This document shows, piece by piece, positions 9,155 through 18,040 of a stretch of 64,000 nucleotides of DNA. Where the stretch lies: contig NZ_AP022609.1 of the NCBI RefSeq assembly GCF_010729485.1, positions 2,914,001 to 2,978,000 on the forward strand, read 5' to 3'. The DNA is from Mycolicibacter hiberniae. GTDB taxonomy: Bacteria > Actinomycetota > Actinomycetes > Mycobacteriales > Mycobacteriaceae. The notes below the pieces were generated by a model. That model was not told where the DNA came from and made no database searches. It saw nothing but the letters and a program-made list of their open reading frames with translations. The position numbers were made by a program, and so were the translations under genes. Numbering within the stretch: position 1 is the stretch's first letter; every line of letters starts with the position of its first letter.

Positions 9155-10363
9155 GTGGAGAGCCAGGTTGACGACATCGCTGCCGCACTCGACAAGCCGG
9201 CCGACTACCTGAAGAACCCGTACCCCTACTTCCAGAGCAAGCGCGAGGGACTCGGGATCTTCCCCGGAACGGTCATGGACTACACCAAGACCCCGGCGTC
9301 GCTTCGGCCCAAAACTCAGTTCGCGGCCGTCTCTTTCGAGGCGGTCAACCAAGTCTTCCGCGATGCGGACTCGTTCAACTCGCATATCTACGATGTCACC
9401 ATCGGGCTGTTCATCGGACCGACGATCCTGGCGATGGAGGGCGAGCCGCACCGCAACCATCGCAACCTGGTCTCGTCAGCCTTCAAACGGAAGTCGCTGG
9501 TGCACTGGGAGCCGGAGGTGGTTCGGCCGGTCTGCACCGCGCTGATCGACGAGTTCATCGCCGAGGGCACCGCCGACCTGGTGTCGGGATTCACCTTCGA
9601 GTTCCCCACCCGGGTGATCGCCAGGCTGCTGGGGCTCCCCGAAGAAGACCTGCCCTGGTTTCGTCAGCGGGCCATCGAATTGATCAGCTACACCGTGGCC
9701 TACGAGCGGGCATTTCGTGCGTCGGCGGAACTCAAAGAGTATTTCCTGACCCAGATGGACAAACGCAAGTCCGCGCCCACCGACGACATCATCGGCGACC
9801 TGGTCACCGCGGAAGTCGATGGCGAGAAGCTCACCGACGAAGCGATCTTCTCGTTTCTGCGACTGCTGCTGCCGGCCGGCTTGGAGACCACCTACCGGGC
9901 TACCAGCAACCTGCTGTACCTGTTGCTCACCCATCCCGAACAGTTCGCAGCGGTACGCAACGACCACGATCTGATCGGCGCCGCCATCGAGGAGGGCCTG
10001 CGGTACGAAACTCCACTGACCACCGTGCAGCGCACCGCAATCCGCGACATCGAGGTGGCCGGCGTCGAGCTTCCCGCCGGCGCCGTCGTCGATGTGTGCA
10101 TCGGCTCGGCCAACCGTGACGAGAACCGGTGGGAACGGGCTGAGGAGTTCGACATCTTCCGAAAGTGGATTCCGCACATCACCTTCGCCGCCGGCGAACA
10201 CACCTGCATGGGTCTGCATCTGGCCCGCATGGAGATGCGGGTCGCCATGGAATGCCTGCTGGACCGCCTCGGTGACATCACTCTGGTCACCGACGACCAC
10301 CCGCACATCTACGGGCAGCCCTTCCGCTCCCCGCGTTCGCTTCCGGTGACGTTCACTGCGTGA
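9155..10363 (+). CDS. Cytochrome P450
   Basis: This 402-residue P450 is distinct from its neighbour. The haem loop TFAAGEHTCMGLHLARM puts the ligand at Cys351. The I-helix reads LLPAGLETTYRA, an A-G-x-E-T-T form. The K-helix EEGLRYETP and the SANRDENRW segment are in place. The GTG at 9155 follows GGGAGA at 9143-9148. Its own operator stands just upstream, so it may be expressed separately from the first P450. Two P450s and one Rieske oxygenase close together suggest several hydroxylations of one substrate. Its end overlaps the convergent aldehyde dehydrogenase end by 11 bp. Confidence 0.9.
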   Translation: MESQVDDIAAALDKPADYLKNPYPYFQSKREGLGIFPGTVMDYTKTPASLRPKTQFAAVSFEAVNQVFRDADSFNSHIYDVTIGLFIGPTILAMEGEPHRNHRNLVSSAFKRKSLVHWEPEVVRPVCTALIDEFIAEGTADLVSGFTFEFPTRVIARLLGLPEEDLPWFRQRAIELISYTVAYERAFRASAELKEYFLTQMDKRKSAPTDDIIGDLVTAEVDGEKLTDEAIFSFLRLLLPAGLETTYRATSNLLYLLLTHPEQFAAVRNDHDLIGAAIEEGLRYETPLTTVQRTAIRDIEVAGVELPAGAVVDVCIGSANRDENRWERAEEFDIFRKWIPHITFAAGEHTCMGLHLARMEMRVAMECLLDRLGDITLVTDDHPHIYGQPFRSPRSLPVTFTA

Positions 10364-11900
10364 GACCCGCCGACCGCGGCCGCCGGGAGCCGATCGTCTT
10401 GGTCTCCAGGTACTGCGCGAACCCCTCGATCCCGCACTGCCTGCCCCAGCCGCTGCTCTTGTAGCCGCCGAACGGAGCGTCGGCGCCGTAGTACATGCCT
10501 CCGTTGACGCCGATCGCCCCGGTCCGGATTCGGCGGGCCACGTTCAGCGCCCGTTCGTTCGACGCCGAGACCACTGCGCCGGCCAGCCCGTACGCGCTGT
10601 CGTTGGCGAGGCGCACGGCCTCGTCGTCGTCACCGAACGGCAGCATCACCAGCACGGGACCGAAGACCTCCTCCCGCGCGATCGCGGCGCTGTTGTCGAC
10701 CCCCACGATCACCGTCGGCTGCAGGTAGTGTCCCCCCGCCAGCTCGGCGGGCAGTCCTTCGACTTCGCCGCCGCCGGTGGTGATCTCGGCCCCGTCGAGG
10801 CGGGCCCGCGTGTAGGCGTCGAGCACTCGGCGCTTCTGCGCGGCACTGATCAGCGGGCCGACCAGCGTCTGCGGAAGGGCCGGATCGCCCACGGTCACGG
10901 CGGCAAAGGCCGCGGTGACTGCCGTGACGAGTTCATCGAACATGCTGGTGTGAACCAACATCCGGGTGGTTGCGGCACACGCCTGTCCGGCATGCACGCA
11001 TACCCCGACGGCGCCGGGAATGACCTTGGCGGGATCGGCGTCATCCAGCACGATCAACGCCGACTTGCCGCCGAGCTCGAGGAACGTCCGCTTCATGGTG
11101 TCAGCGCTGGCGCGGGCCAGGTGCTTGCCGACGGCCGTCGACCCGGTGAAAGAGATCATGTCGACTCGCGGATCGGTTCCCAGCAGGCCGGCAACCTCGT
11201 TGGACGGCGTGGGCACGACGTTGACCACCCCGGCGGGGATGTCGGTGTGCTCAGCGATCAGGCGTCCCAACCGGGTGGCGTTCCACGGGGTGTTCGGGTC
11301 GGGCTTGAGGACGACGGTATTGCCGGCCGCCAGAGCAGGACCCAGCTTGTTGAGGATCACCTCGACGGGGAAGTTGGACGGCGTGATCGCCGCAACCACA
11401 CCGACCGGCTCCTTGACCACCATGCGGACGTTGCGGTCTCCGAACAGTCCGCCGCCGTCGAGTAGCCGCTCCCAGTCGAATTCGTCGATCAACCGGCTTG
11501 GGTAACGCAGCCCGTCGACCAGCGGCCAATCCAGTTGCGCCAGGTGGGTCGTCATCACCGGGCAGCCGACCTCGGCGATCAACTCGGTGCGCAACTCTTC
11601 CTTCTCGGCTTCCAGCGCCGCCTGCAGTTGTCCCAGGCAGCGCTTGCGCAGGGCGCGGTTGGTCGCCCAATCGGTATCGTCAAAGGCCCGGCGGGCGGCA
11701 CCGATCGCCTGCCCCATGTCGGCCTCCCCGGCGGCAGCGGTAGTCCCCAACAGCCGCCCGGTGGCCGGGCTTACATTGTCGAAATGGGCCCCGGAGGCCG
11801 CCGCGACCAACTTGCCGTCGATCAGCATGCGCGATTCCGCGGCGGCCGCGGCCCGTCGGCCGATCTGGACGCTGCTAGCTTGCTGCCCGCCGTCGCTCAC
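10353..11900 (-). CDS. Aldehyde dehydrogenase (NAD-dependent, AldA-like)
   Basis: This enzyme of about 515 residues oxidises an aldehyde to an acid. It shows AAITPSNFPVEVI, ISFTGSTAVG, the general-base motif FLELGGKSALIV, the nucleophile Cys in HAGQACAATTRM and the C-terminal NGGMYYGADAPFGGYKSSG. It resembles M. tuberculosis Rv0768 (AldA) in these segments. The start is uncertain: GTG at 11900 keeps the conserved ESRMLIDGKL lead-in, while ATG at 11828 would give 491 residues. It is divergent from the CoA-transferase with an operator between them. An acid made here could be activated by one of the window's CoA ligases. Confidence 0.86.
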   Translation of the reverse strand: MSDGGQQASSVQIGRRAAAAAESRMLIDGKLVAAASGAHFDNVSPATGRLLGTTAAAGEADMGQAIGAARRAFDDTDWATNRALRKRCLGQLQAALEAEKEELRTELIAEVGCPVMTTHLAQLDWPLVDGLRYPSRLIDEFDWERLLDGGGLFGDRNVRMVVKEPVGVVAAITPSNFPVEVILNKLGPALAAGNTVVLKPDPNTPWNATRLGRLIAEHTDIPAGVVNVVPTPSNEVAGLLGTDPRVDMISFTGSTAVGKHLARASADTMKRTFLELGGKSALIVLDDADPAKVIPGAVGVCVHAGQACAATTRMLVHTSMFDELVTAVTAAFAAVTVGDPALPQTLVGPLISAAQKRRVLDAYTRARLDGAEITTGGGEVEGLPAELAGGHYLQPTVIVGVDNSAAIAREEVFGPVLVMLPFGDDDEAVRLANDSAYGLAGAVVSASNERALNVARRIRTGAIGVNGGMYYGADAPFGGYKSSGWGRQCGIEGFAQYLETKTIGSRRPRSAGLTQ

Positions 11901-11925
11901 CTGCGGGCAAGCCGTTTCGTGGATA

Positions 11926-11946
11926 CAACGGTAACCATTACAGTAG
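11926..11946. promoter_or_regulatory. Operator, 21-bp inverted repeat in a divergent promoter
   Basis: The right half TTACAGTAG matches the consensus at 8 of 9 bases and the left half CAACGGTAA at 6 of 9, with spacer CCA. It lies between the aldehyde dehydrogenase (start 11900) and the CoA-transferase (start 11989), where one bound repressor could control both directions. Confidence 0.6.
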
Positions 11947-11988
11947 AATACTTCAAAAGCTTTTGGGCGGCGGCAGGAGCGCGCTGAG

Positions 11989-13215
11989 TTGATCAAGGTC
12001 ATGAACGGCTTCCGCGTCCTGGAGGTCGCGCAGTTCACCTTCGTGCCCGCCGCCGGTGCGATATTGGCCGACTGGGGAGCCGACGTCATCAAGGTCGAGC
12101 ATCCGGTACGCGGCGACACCCAGCGGGGCTTCATCCGGATGGGCGGATTCGAGCTCAACCCCGACCGGCACCCGCTGATGGAACACCCCAACCGGGGCAA
12201 GCGCAGCGTCGGGATCGACGTCTCGCTGGCCGACGGGCAGCAGGTACTTTATGAATTGGCCGCTACCGCAGATGTTTTTCTGACCAACTACCTGCCGCGC
12301 GCCCGGCAGAAGAACAAGTTCGACGTCGAGCACATCCGCGCCGCCAACCCCGACATCGTCTACGCCCGGGGCAGTGCGTACGGCGACAAGGGCCCCGAGC
12401 GTGATGTCGGCGGCTTCGACGGCACTGCCTTTTGGACCCGCAGCGGCGTCGGCCACGCGCTGAGCCCCGAGGAGCTGGGGACCCCGCTGTCACAGGGAAT
12501 CCCCGCCTTCGGCGACTCAATCGGCGGAATGAACATCGCGGGCGGGATCGCCGCTGCGCTGCTGCACCGGGAGCGCACCGGCGAGGCCCTCGAGGTCGAC
12601 GTCTCGTTGCTGTCGACCGCGTGGTGGGCGGCCGGCGCCAGCGTGACACAGGGACTGGACACCGGCGAGGCCATGCGTGCGGCGATGCCGGAATCCGCCG
12701 GGTCGCAGGGCAACCCCTTTCTGGGCAACTACACCACCTCCGACGGTGGGACCATCAACCTGTGCATCGTCAGTCCGACCGGCTACATCCGGGACACCTT
12801 CGAGCACCTGGGCATCGGCGAGGCCGCCGATGACCCGCGCTTTTCCGATGTGCTGCCGCTGATGCGCAACGCGGCGGCGGCCGGGGCGCTGATCGCCGAC
12901 GCTATCGGCGCCAAGCCGTTCGACTACTGGCGCACACACCTCAAGACCATGAAAGGCCAGTGGGCGCCGTTCCAGAGCCTGGTCGACCTGGGCTCCGACG
13001 AGCAGGCCGTCGCCAACGACATGATCGCCGAAGTGGAACCGGCCGACGGCGGGCGGCCGTTCAAGGTGGTCCGGGGCCCGGTCCAGTTCAACCACGAGCC
13101 GCTGCAGACCACCCGGGCCCCGCAGGCCGCCGAGCACACCGAAATCGTCCTGACCGGACTCGGGATGGACTGGGACCGTATCGAAAAGCTCAAGGAATCC
13201 GGCGCTATCGCTTAA
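11989..13215 (+). CDS. CaiB/BaiF-type CoA-transferase (class III)
   Basis: This 408-residue family III CoA-transferase moves CoA between acids, forming an aspartyl-CoA thioester. The N-terminal GFRVLEVAQFTFVPAAGAIL and DVIKVEHPVRGD segments are typical. The expected catalytic residue is Asp144 in GGFDGTAFW. The length is that of a transferase rather than the shorter alpha-methylacyl-CoA racemase, although racemase activity cannot be ruled out. The TTG at 11989 is preferred because GGCAGGAG at 11972-11979 is ideally spaced; an ATG lies 4 codons later. It could activate the acid made by the divergent aldehyde dehydrogenase. It converges on the thioesterase with a 4-bp overlap. Confidence 0.86.
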   Translation: MIKVMNGFRVLEVAQFTFVPAAGAILADWGADVIKVEHPVRGDTQRGFIRMGGFELNPDRHPLMEHPNRGKRSVGIDVSLADGQQVLYELAATADVFLTNYLPRARQKNKFDVEHIRAANPDIVYARGSAYGDKGPERDVGGFDGTAFWTRSGVGHALSPEELGTPLSQGIPAFGDSIGGMNIAGGIAAALLHRERTGEALEVDVSLLSTAWWAAGASVTQGLDTGEAMRAAMPESAGSQGNPFLGNYTTSDGGTINLCIVSPTGYIRDTFEHLGIGEAADDPRFSDVLPLMRNAAAAGALIADAIGAKPFDYWRTHLKTMKGQWAPFQSLVDLGSDEQAVANDMIAEVEPADGGRPFKVVRGPVQFNHEPLQTTRAPQAAEHTEIVLTGLGMDWDRIEKLKESGAIA

Positions 13216-14018
13216 CCGGGCGTCGGCGGCCCGTCGTATTTCCGGTCGGCGTCGAAGTTGAAGTTGGCGACCGCGGTCGTCACGCCGATCCCGATCGGAC
13301 CGTGCGCGTCGAATAGGCTCGAACTCCCGGTCGCCACACCCGCGTCGCTGTAGTGGGTCATTGCCGCCAAACAGATATACGGACCGACCGGTAGCCGGCT
13401 CAGGGTCAAGGTGAAGTCGGCGTTGATGAAGGCCAATCCCTCGGTGCTGAAATTCGTCAGTGACGCGGTCACGTCGACCGCCATCGCAGCCCGCACGAAC
13501 GGCGAGATCTCCTCGCCGTCTACCAGATCGCGGATCTCGCGTATCCAGGCGAAGCGCGGCCCGGCGTACTGCCATTGGAAGCGCCCGGCCTCGTCGGTGC
13601 CGTAAGCCCGAATGAACATCGGCACCGACTCGTCGTGGCGTGCCGGTTCCGCCGGAATCGGCGGCAGCGTCACCGCGGTGGTGAAGAACTCGCCGTCGGG
13701 TTGCACCCCACGGCGCAGATACAGCGCCGAGGCGCGGGCCACCAGTTCGCCGTTCTGCGTCATCGCGGCGTCGACCGCCCGCATCCGCGAGCCCGACCGG
13801 ACCACGCCCGCGGTGACCTGCAACGGCTCGGTGGCGACTCGCCGAAGGATCTCGACGGTCAGGCGCGCGGGTTGCAGATCATCCTCGGGGACGTGGCCTT
13901 CGACCGCCCGGGCCAGCAGGCCGCCGACCACCTGGCCTCCCAGCGTCGGCCCCCACCCGCCCTGACCGATGGGATTCGGCAGGAAGTCGTTGTCCCGACG
14001 TACCACGAACGGGATCAT
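13212..14018 (-). CDS. Acyl-CoA thioesterase, double-hotdog (TesB-like)
   Basis: This 268-residue protein appears to contain two hotdog domains. The first has GGWGPTLGGQVVGGLLARAVE and the second SNFSTEGLAFINADFTLTLSRLPVG, a pattern typical of TesB/FadB-like acyl-CoA thioesterases. It should release free acid and CoA from a blocked or surplus CoA ester in the cytoplasm. The ATG at 14018 overlaps the stop of the upstream 3-beta-HSD-like gene by 4 bp, so the two are translationally coupled. Its substrate is not evident. Confidence 0.8.
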   Translation of the reverse strand: MIPFVVRRDNDFLPNPIGQGGWGPTLGGQVVGGLLARAVEGHVPEDDLQPARLTVEILRRVATEPLQVTAGVVRSGSRMRAVDAAMTQNGELVARASALYLRRGVQPDGEFFTTAVTLPPIPAEPARHDESVPMFIRAYGTDEAGRFQWQYAGPRFAWIREIRDLVDGEEISPFVRAAMAVDVTASLTNFSTEGLAFINADFTLTLSRLPVGPYICLAAMTHYSDAGVATGSSSLFDAHGPIGIGVTTAVANFNFDADRKYDGPPTPG

Positions 14019-15034
14019 GTCTTGCCTCGCTCCAGATAGAACTTCGCGGCGCGCCGAATCGCGAGTTCGGTCGGTTCGGGATGCCAGCCCAGTTCCCGGG
14101 TGGCCTTGCCGTGGCCGGCAGGCGACGTCGACGCCATCAGTCGCGCGCCGGTCGCGGTGAATACGAAGTCGCGGCGCAGCAGCGCGCCGACCAGGCCGAC
14201 CACATGGCCCACTACATGCAGGAAGGCCATCGGAATCCCGATGCGCGGGGGTGCGACCCCGACCGCTTCGGCCGCGATCGTGAGCATCTCCCGCTGGGTC
14301 ATGTAGCGCTCGGAGAGGATGTAGCGCTCGCCGATCCTGCCCCGCTCCGCTGCCAGCAGCATCCCGCGGGCAGCGTCGTCGATCCCGACCACCTCGGCGC
14401 CCACGCCGCGCGCGTATGCCGGCATCTTCCCCAGCGCCGCGAGCTGAACAAGCATCCCCTGCCGAGGCTGCCAGTCCGGCGGGCCGTACGGGTTCGACAC
14501 GTTGGTGATGACGGCGGGTAGCCCGCGCTCGGCCACGTATTCCAGCACCAGCCGCTCGGCCTCGCGCCGGGAGGCGATGTATCCCCCGCCCTGGCGGGTC
14601 CAGTTGAACGGCGTGTCTTCGTCCACGGTTTCGCCGGTGCGTCCCACCGCGATGGTTCCGATGGTGCTCAGGAACACGAACCTGTCGAGCTCGGCTGTTG
14701 CCGCCACCTCCAGGACGTTGCGCAGGCCCTCGACATTGGTCCGAAACAGCGGGGCGGGGTCGCGAAGCTCGGCCCGGGTGTCGACGACGCAGTAGTACAC
14801 GACGTCGCGGTCGGCCATAGCGGCGGCGAGCGCTTCGGTGTCGAAGATGTCGCCGTAACACCGCTGCACGTCGAGGCCGTCAATCCCCTTGGTGGAGCTG
14901 GAATGACGCAGCAACACGCGCACGTCGTCGCCGCGGGCGGCCAGCTGTCTGGTGACGCAGGCGCCGACATTGCCACTGGCCCCCATGACGAGGACTCGGC
15001 GCCCCTGCACCGCCGATCCCTCGTTCGCTGCCAT
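14015..15034 (-). CDS. NAD-dependent epimerase/dehydratase, 3-beta-hydroxysteroid dehydrogenase type
   Basis: This 339-residue extended SDR opens with VLVMGASGNVGACVTRQLAARG, the TGxxGxxG-type nucleotide site. It has the catalytic-region segments FLSTIGTIAVG and GGYIASRREAERL (a YxxxK variant), and then SNPYGPPDWQP. A hydrophobic stretch near residues 258-280 (FLHVVGHVVGLVGALL) suggests membrane association, as in steroid dehydrogenases of this family. It probably oxidises a secondary alcohol on a hydrophobic ring or side chain. The ATG at 15034 is followed by normal family sequence. Its promoter faces that of the OB-fold gene across a strong operator. Confidence 0.85.
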   Translation of the reverse strand: MAANEGSAVQGRRVLVMGASGNVGACVTRQLAARGDDVRVLLRHSSSTKGIDGLDVQRCYGDIFDTEALAAAMADRDVVYYCVVDTRAELRDPAPLFRTNVEGLRNVLEVAATAELDRFVFLSTIGTIAVGRTGETVDEDTPFNWTRQGGGYIASRREAERLVLEYVAERGLPAVITNVSNPYGPPDWQPRQGMLVQLAALGKMPAYARGVGAEVVGIDDAARGMLLAAERGRIGERYILSERYMTQREMLTIAAEAVGVAPPRIGIPMAFLHVVGHVVGLVGALLRRDFVFTATGARLMASTSPAGHGKATRELGWHPEPTELAIRRAAKFYLERGKT

Positions 15035-15102
15035 CCCAGAGCCTTTGCCGTGATTGCCAGACGGCGCCGGAAGGCCCGCTGTTCGCCTGGATCGATGATA
15101 CT

Positions 15103-15123
15103 TTACTGTAAGTATTACAGTTA
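15103..15123. promoter_or_regulatory. Operator, near-perfect 21-bp inverted repeat in a divergent promoter
   Basis: TTACTGTAA (9 of 9), spacer GTA, TTACAGTTA (8 of 9). It sits in the 113-bp gap between the 3-beta-HSD-like gene (start 15034) and the OB-fold gene (start 15148). With the site at 9107 it is the best copy in the window. Confidence 0.72.
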
Positions 15124-15147
15124 GCAGACCTGTTACGCGGAGGTCCC

Positions 15148-15561
15148 ATGCAGAAGGCGCTCGCACCCGACATCTCGACGTGGCCGGAGGAGAATCCACA
15201 GCTGATCGGCAGCCGCTGCGATGCCTGTGCCGCCACCGTTTTCCCGGCTCAGCCGCGCTGTCCGAGTTGCAGCGGCGACCAGATGAGCCAAGAACTCCTA
15301 CCGCGCACCGGCACCCTGGTGGCCTGGACCACGCAGGGGTTTGCGCCCGGGGCACCGTATCTGGGCCCCACCGGTAAGGACTTCGTACCCTTCGGCGTCG
15401 GCCTGGTGCAGCTGGGCGATGTCATCCGCGTGGAGGGCCGCCTCACCGAGAACGATCCGGACAAGCTGGAGTTCGGGATGCCGGTGGAACTGGTCATGAT
15501 TCCGTTCACCTCCGATGCCGACGGCAACGACATCATCACCTTCGCCTTCCGGCCGGTATAG
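15148..15561 (+). CDS. Zinc-ribbon OB-fold protein (DUF35), partner of the next thiolase-fold enzyme
   Basis: This 137-residue protein has an N-terminal rubredoxin-like zinc ribbon (C24, C27, C38, C41) and a C-terminal OB-fold with the GxL-type strand GTLVAWTTQG. In mycobacterial steroid degradation, DUF35 proteins form complexes with Ltp-type thiolase-fold aldolases or with hydratases, where they help bind CoA substrates. The next gene starts 13 bp later and encodes just such a thiolase-fold enzyme, so the two likely form one complex. No catalytic residues are expected in this subunit alone. Confidence 0.85.
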   Translation: MQKALAPDISTWPEENPQLIGSRCDACAATVFPAQPRCPSCSGDQMSQELLPRTGTLVAWTTQGFAPGAPYLGPTGKDFVPFGVGLVQLGDVIRVEGRLTENDPDKLEFGMPVELVMIPFTSDADGNDIITFAFRPV

Positions 15562-15574
15562 GAGCACGCGACCC

Positions 15575-16723
15575 ATGGGTAATGACGTAGCGATCATCGG
15601 CGTCGGCCTGCACCCGTTCGGCCGGTTCGAAGGCAAGTCGGCGATGGCAATGGGGGTCGACGCGATCTTCGCCGCGGTCGCCGACGCCGGCGTGGACTGG
15701 AATGACATCGGTGCCGCGACCGGCGGCAGCTGGACGGTCGCCAACCCGGACGCGATCGTCGGGATGGTCGGGTTGTCCGGCATCCCGTTCACCAACGTGT
15801 TCAACGCGTGCGCCACCGCGGCCAGCGCCGTCAAGGTCTGCGCCGACGGTATCCGGCTCGGCGACTACGACATCGGCATCGCCGTCGGCTTGGACAAGCA
15901 TCCCCGAGGAGCGTTCACCGAGGATCCGGCCCTGGTCGGGATGCCACGCTGGTACGCCGAGAACGGCCAGTATCTGACCACCCAGTTCTTCGGCATGAAG
16001 GCCAACCGCTACCTGCACGATCACGGCATCTCCCAGCAGACCCTCGCCAGGGTCGCCGCCAAGAACTTCCGCAACGGCGCGTTGAACCCCAACGCATTCC
16101 GGCGTAAGCCGATCTCCGAAGTGGAGATCCTGGATTCGACGATGCTGAACTACCCGCTCACGCAGTACATGTTCTGCGCCCCCGACGAAGGCGCCGCCGC
16201 AGTGGTGATGTGCCGCGCCGACATCGCGCACCGCTACACCGACAAACCGGTATACCTGCGCGCGGTCGAGGTACGCACCCGTCGTTACGGCGCCTATGAG
16301 GTGAACACCACCTTCGCTCCGGTCACCGAAGACGTGGCGCCCACGGTCTACGCCGCCCGCGCTGCCTTCGCCAAGGCCGGTGTGGCGCCCGAGGACGTCG
16401 ATGTCATCCAGCTGCAGGACACCGACGCCGGCGCCGAGATCATCCACATGGCCGAGTGCGGCTTCTGCGCCGACGGCGATCAGGAGAAGCTGCTCGCCGT
16501 CGGGGCGACCGAGATCACCGGGACACTGCCGGTCAACACCGACGGCGGGCTGATCGCCAACGGCGAGCCCATCGGCGCCTCGGGACTGCGCCAGATCCAC
16601 GAACTGGTGCGCCAGCTGCGCGGCCAGGCCGGCGACCGCCAAGTGCCCGGGAATCCCCGGGTGGGATTCGCCCAGCTCTACGGCGCGCCGGGCACGGCGG
16701 CCGCAACCATCCTCACCACCTGA
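15575..16723 (+). CDS. Thiolase-fold lipid-transfer/acetyl-CoA acetyltransferase-like protein (Ltp type)
   Basis: This 382-residue protein has the thiolase fold. Cys79 in VFNACATAASAV occupies the nucleophile position. The usual GHP catalytic-histidine motif reads NGEPIGASG, a Glu in place of His, so true thiolysis is doubtful. Related mycobacterial Ltp proteins act as retro-aldolases or condensing enzymes together with a DUF35 subunit, and a DUF35 gene lies directly upstream. The ATG at 15575 follows ATAGGAG. The likely role is C-C cleavage or formation on a CoA ester during side-chain breakdown. A long inverted repeat follows the stop. Confidence 0.83.
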   Translation: MGNDVAIIGVGLHPFGRFEGKSAMAMGVDAIFAAVADAGVDWNDIGAATGGSWTVANPDAIVGMVGLSGIPFTNVFNACATAASAVKVCADGIRLGDYDIGIAVGLDKHPRGAFTEDPALVGMPRWYAENGQYLTTQFFGMKANRYLHDHGISQQTLARVAAKNFRNGALNPNAFRRKPISEVEILDSTMLNYPLTQYMFCAPDEGAAAVVMCRADIAHRYTDKPVYLRAVEVRTRRYGAYEVNTTFAPVTEDVAPTVYAARAAFAKAGVAPEDVDVIQLQDTDAGAEIIHMAECGFCADGDQEKLLAVGATEITGTLPVNTDGGLIANGEPIGASGLRQIHELVRQLRGQAGDRQVPGNPRVGFAQLYGAPGTAAATILTT

Positions 16724-16733
16724 TTCCCATGCC

Positions 16734-16789
16734 GAGCAGACGCAGAATCGCACGATTGGTTGCCCGTGAATGCGACTCTGCGTCTGCTC
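16734..16789. repeat. Intergenic palindrome, 19-bp arms
   Basis: The left arm 16734-16752 starts GAGCAGACGCAGAATCGCA. The right arm 16771-16789 is its reverse complement at 18 of 19 positions, around an 18-bp loop. It would form a very stable stem-loop in RNA or a cruciform in DNA. Very similar GAGCAGACGC palindromes occur between genes in other mycobacteria, as I remember them. It separates the Ltp-type gene from the amidohydrolase and could attenuate transcription or protect mRNA ends. There is no T-run for a classical terminator. Confidence 0.7.
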
Positions 16790-16810
16790 GCGGTAGGAAA
16801 GGAGCGCTGC

Positions 16811-18040
16811 ATGAGCCAGTTCCGTGACGCGCCGATCTTCGATGCCGACCAGCACATGTACGAGACCCCCGATGCGCTGACCAAGTACCTGCCGGAGAAG
16901 TATTCGCGGGCAGTCCAGTTCGCCCAGATCGGCCGGCAGACCCGCATCATCATCAACAACCGCGTCAGCGACTTCATCCCCAACCCCACCTTCGAACGGG
17001 TTGCCGCGCCGGGCGCGCATGAGAAGTTCTTCGCCGGCGAGAACACCGAGGGGCTGAGCCTGCGCGAGATGCAGGGTCCGGCGATCGCCGCACCGCCCGC
17101 GACCCGCAACCCGCAGGACCGGGTCGCCGAGCTGGACCGCCAGGGCGTCACCGAGGCGCTGAACTATCCGACGCTGGCCAGCCTGGTCGAGCACGCCAGC
17201 GCCGACGACCCCGAGCTGACGTGCGCCATCATCCACGCGCTCAACCAGTGGATGGCCGAGCACTGGACGTACAACTACCACGGCCGAGTGTTCTCCACGC
17301 CGATCATCAACCTCTCCGAGGTGGACGCCGCCCAGCGCGAACTGGAGTACATCCTCGACCACGGCGCGGTCGTCGCGCTGGTCAAGCCGGGTCCGGTCAA
17401 CGGCGTCCGCGGCTGGCGCTCTCCCGCGCTGCCCGAGTTCGACCCGTTCTGGGGCGATGTGCAGGCCGCCGGCCTGCCGATCGTGCTGCACGCCAGCTTC
17501 CCGCCACTCGACGACTATGTCGGCCGGTGGGAACCGGCGTACACCCAGAACTTCATGGCGCAAAGCGCCTTTCGCTGGATGGTGCTGGGCCACCGCGAAA
17601 TCGCCGACATGATCACCAGTCTGATCTGTCATGGCACCCTGACCCGTTTTCCCGGACTGCGCATCGCCAGCGTGGAAAACGGCAGCTCCTGGATCCGGCC
17701 GCTCTTCGATGATTTCGGCGAACTGTACAAAAAGATGCCGCAGAACTTCCCGGAGCACCCGCATGAGGTCTTTCGCCGCAACATCTGGGTCAGCCCGTTC
17801 TGGGAGGGCCGCGTCTCCGACGTCGTAGACACCGTGGGATGGGACCGGGTGCTCTTCGGATCGGACTATCCGCATCCCGAGGGCCTGGCCGAGCCGAAAG
17901 GGTTCTGGCGCTACGCCGAGGGGATGGATGTCCGGCGCACCTATGACTTCATGGGCGACAACGCCCGGCGGTTCATGGGGCTGCCCATCGCGAACCCGGA
18001 TCCCGAAGCACGCAAACCGCCCGTGCTCACCGGCTCCTGA
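16811..18040 (+). CDS. Amidohydrolase-2 family metal-dependent hydrolase
   Basis: This 409-residue TIM-barrel protein belongs to the amidohydrolase-related (ACMSD-like) family. The first-strand motif is FDADQHMYETPDAL, in which the usual HxH is reduced to one His. Later motifs are IIHALNQWMAEHW, VLHASFPP, and the strand-8 aspartate in VLFGSDYPHPEGL. Such proteins hydrolyse, decarboxylate or hydrate ring-derived acids. The reaction here is unknown. AGGAAAGGAG (16795-16804) supports the ATG at 16811. It is one of five paralogues in the window (also at 24.2, 28.6, 31.1 and 53.7 kb), which implies several related steps or substrates. Confidence 0.85.
   Translation: MSQFRDAPIFDADQHMYETPDALTKYLPEKYSRAVQFAQIGRQTRIIINNRVSDFIPNPTFERVAAPGAHEKFFAGENTEGLSLREMQGPAIAAPPATRNPQDRVAELDRQGVTEALNYPTLASLVEHASADDPELTCAIIHALNQWMAEHWTYNYHGRVFSTPIINLSEVDAAQRELEYILDHGAVVALVKPGPVNGVRGWRSPALPEFDPFWGDVQAAGLPIVLHASFPPLDDYVGRWEPAYTQNFMAQSAFRWMVLGHREIADMITSLICHGTLTRFPGLRIASVENGSSWIRPLFDDFGELYKKMPQNFPEHPHEVFRRNIWVSPFWEGRVSDVVDTVGWDRVLFGSDYPHPEGLAEPKGFWRYAEGMDVRRTYDFMGDNARRFMGLPIANPDPEARKPPVLTGS

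Noticed and set aside
16734..16789. Rho-independent terminator
   Set aside because: The stem is long and perfect enough but lacks a trailing T-run, and the 19-bp arms look like a dispersed repeat.
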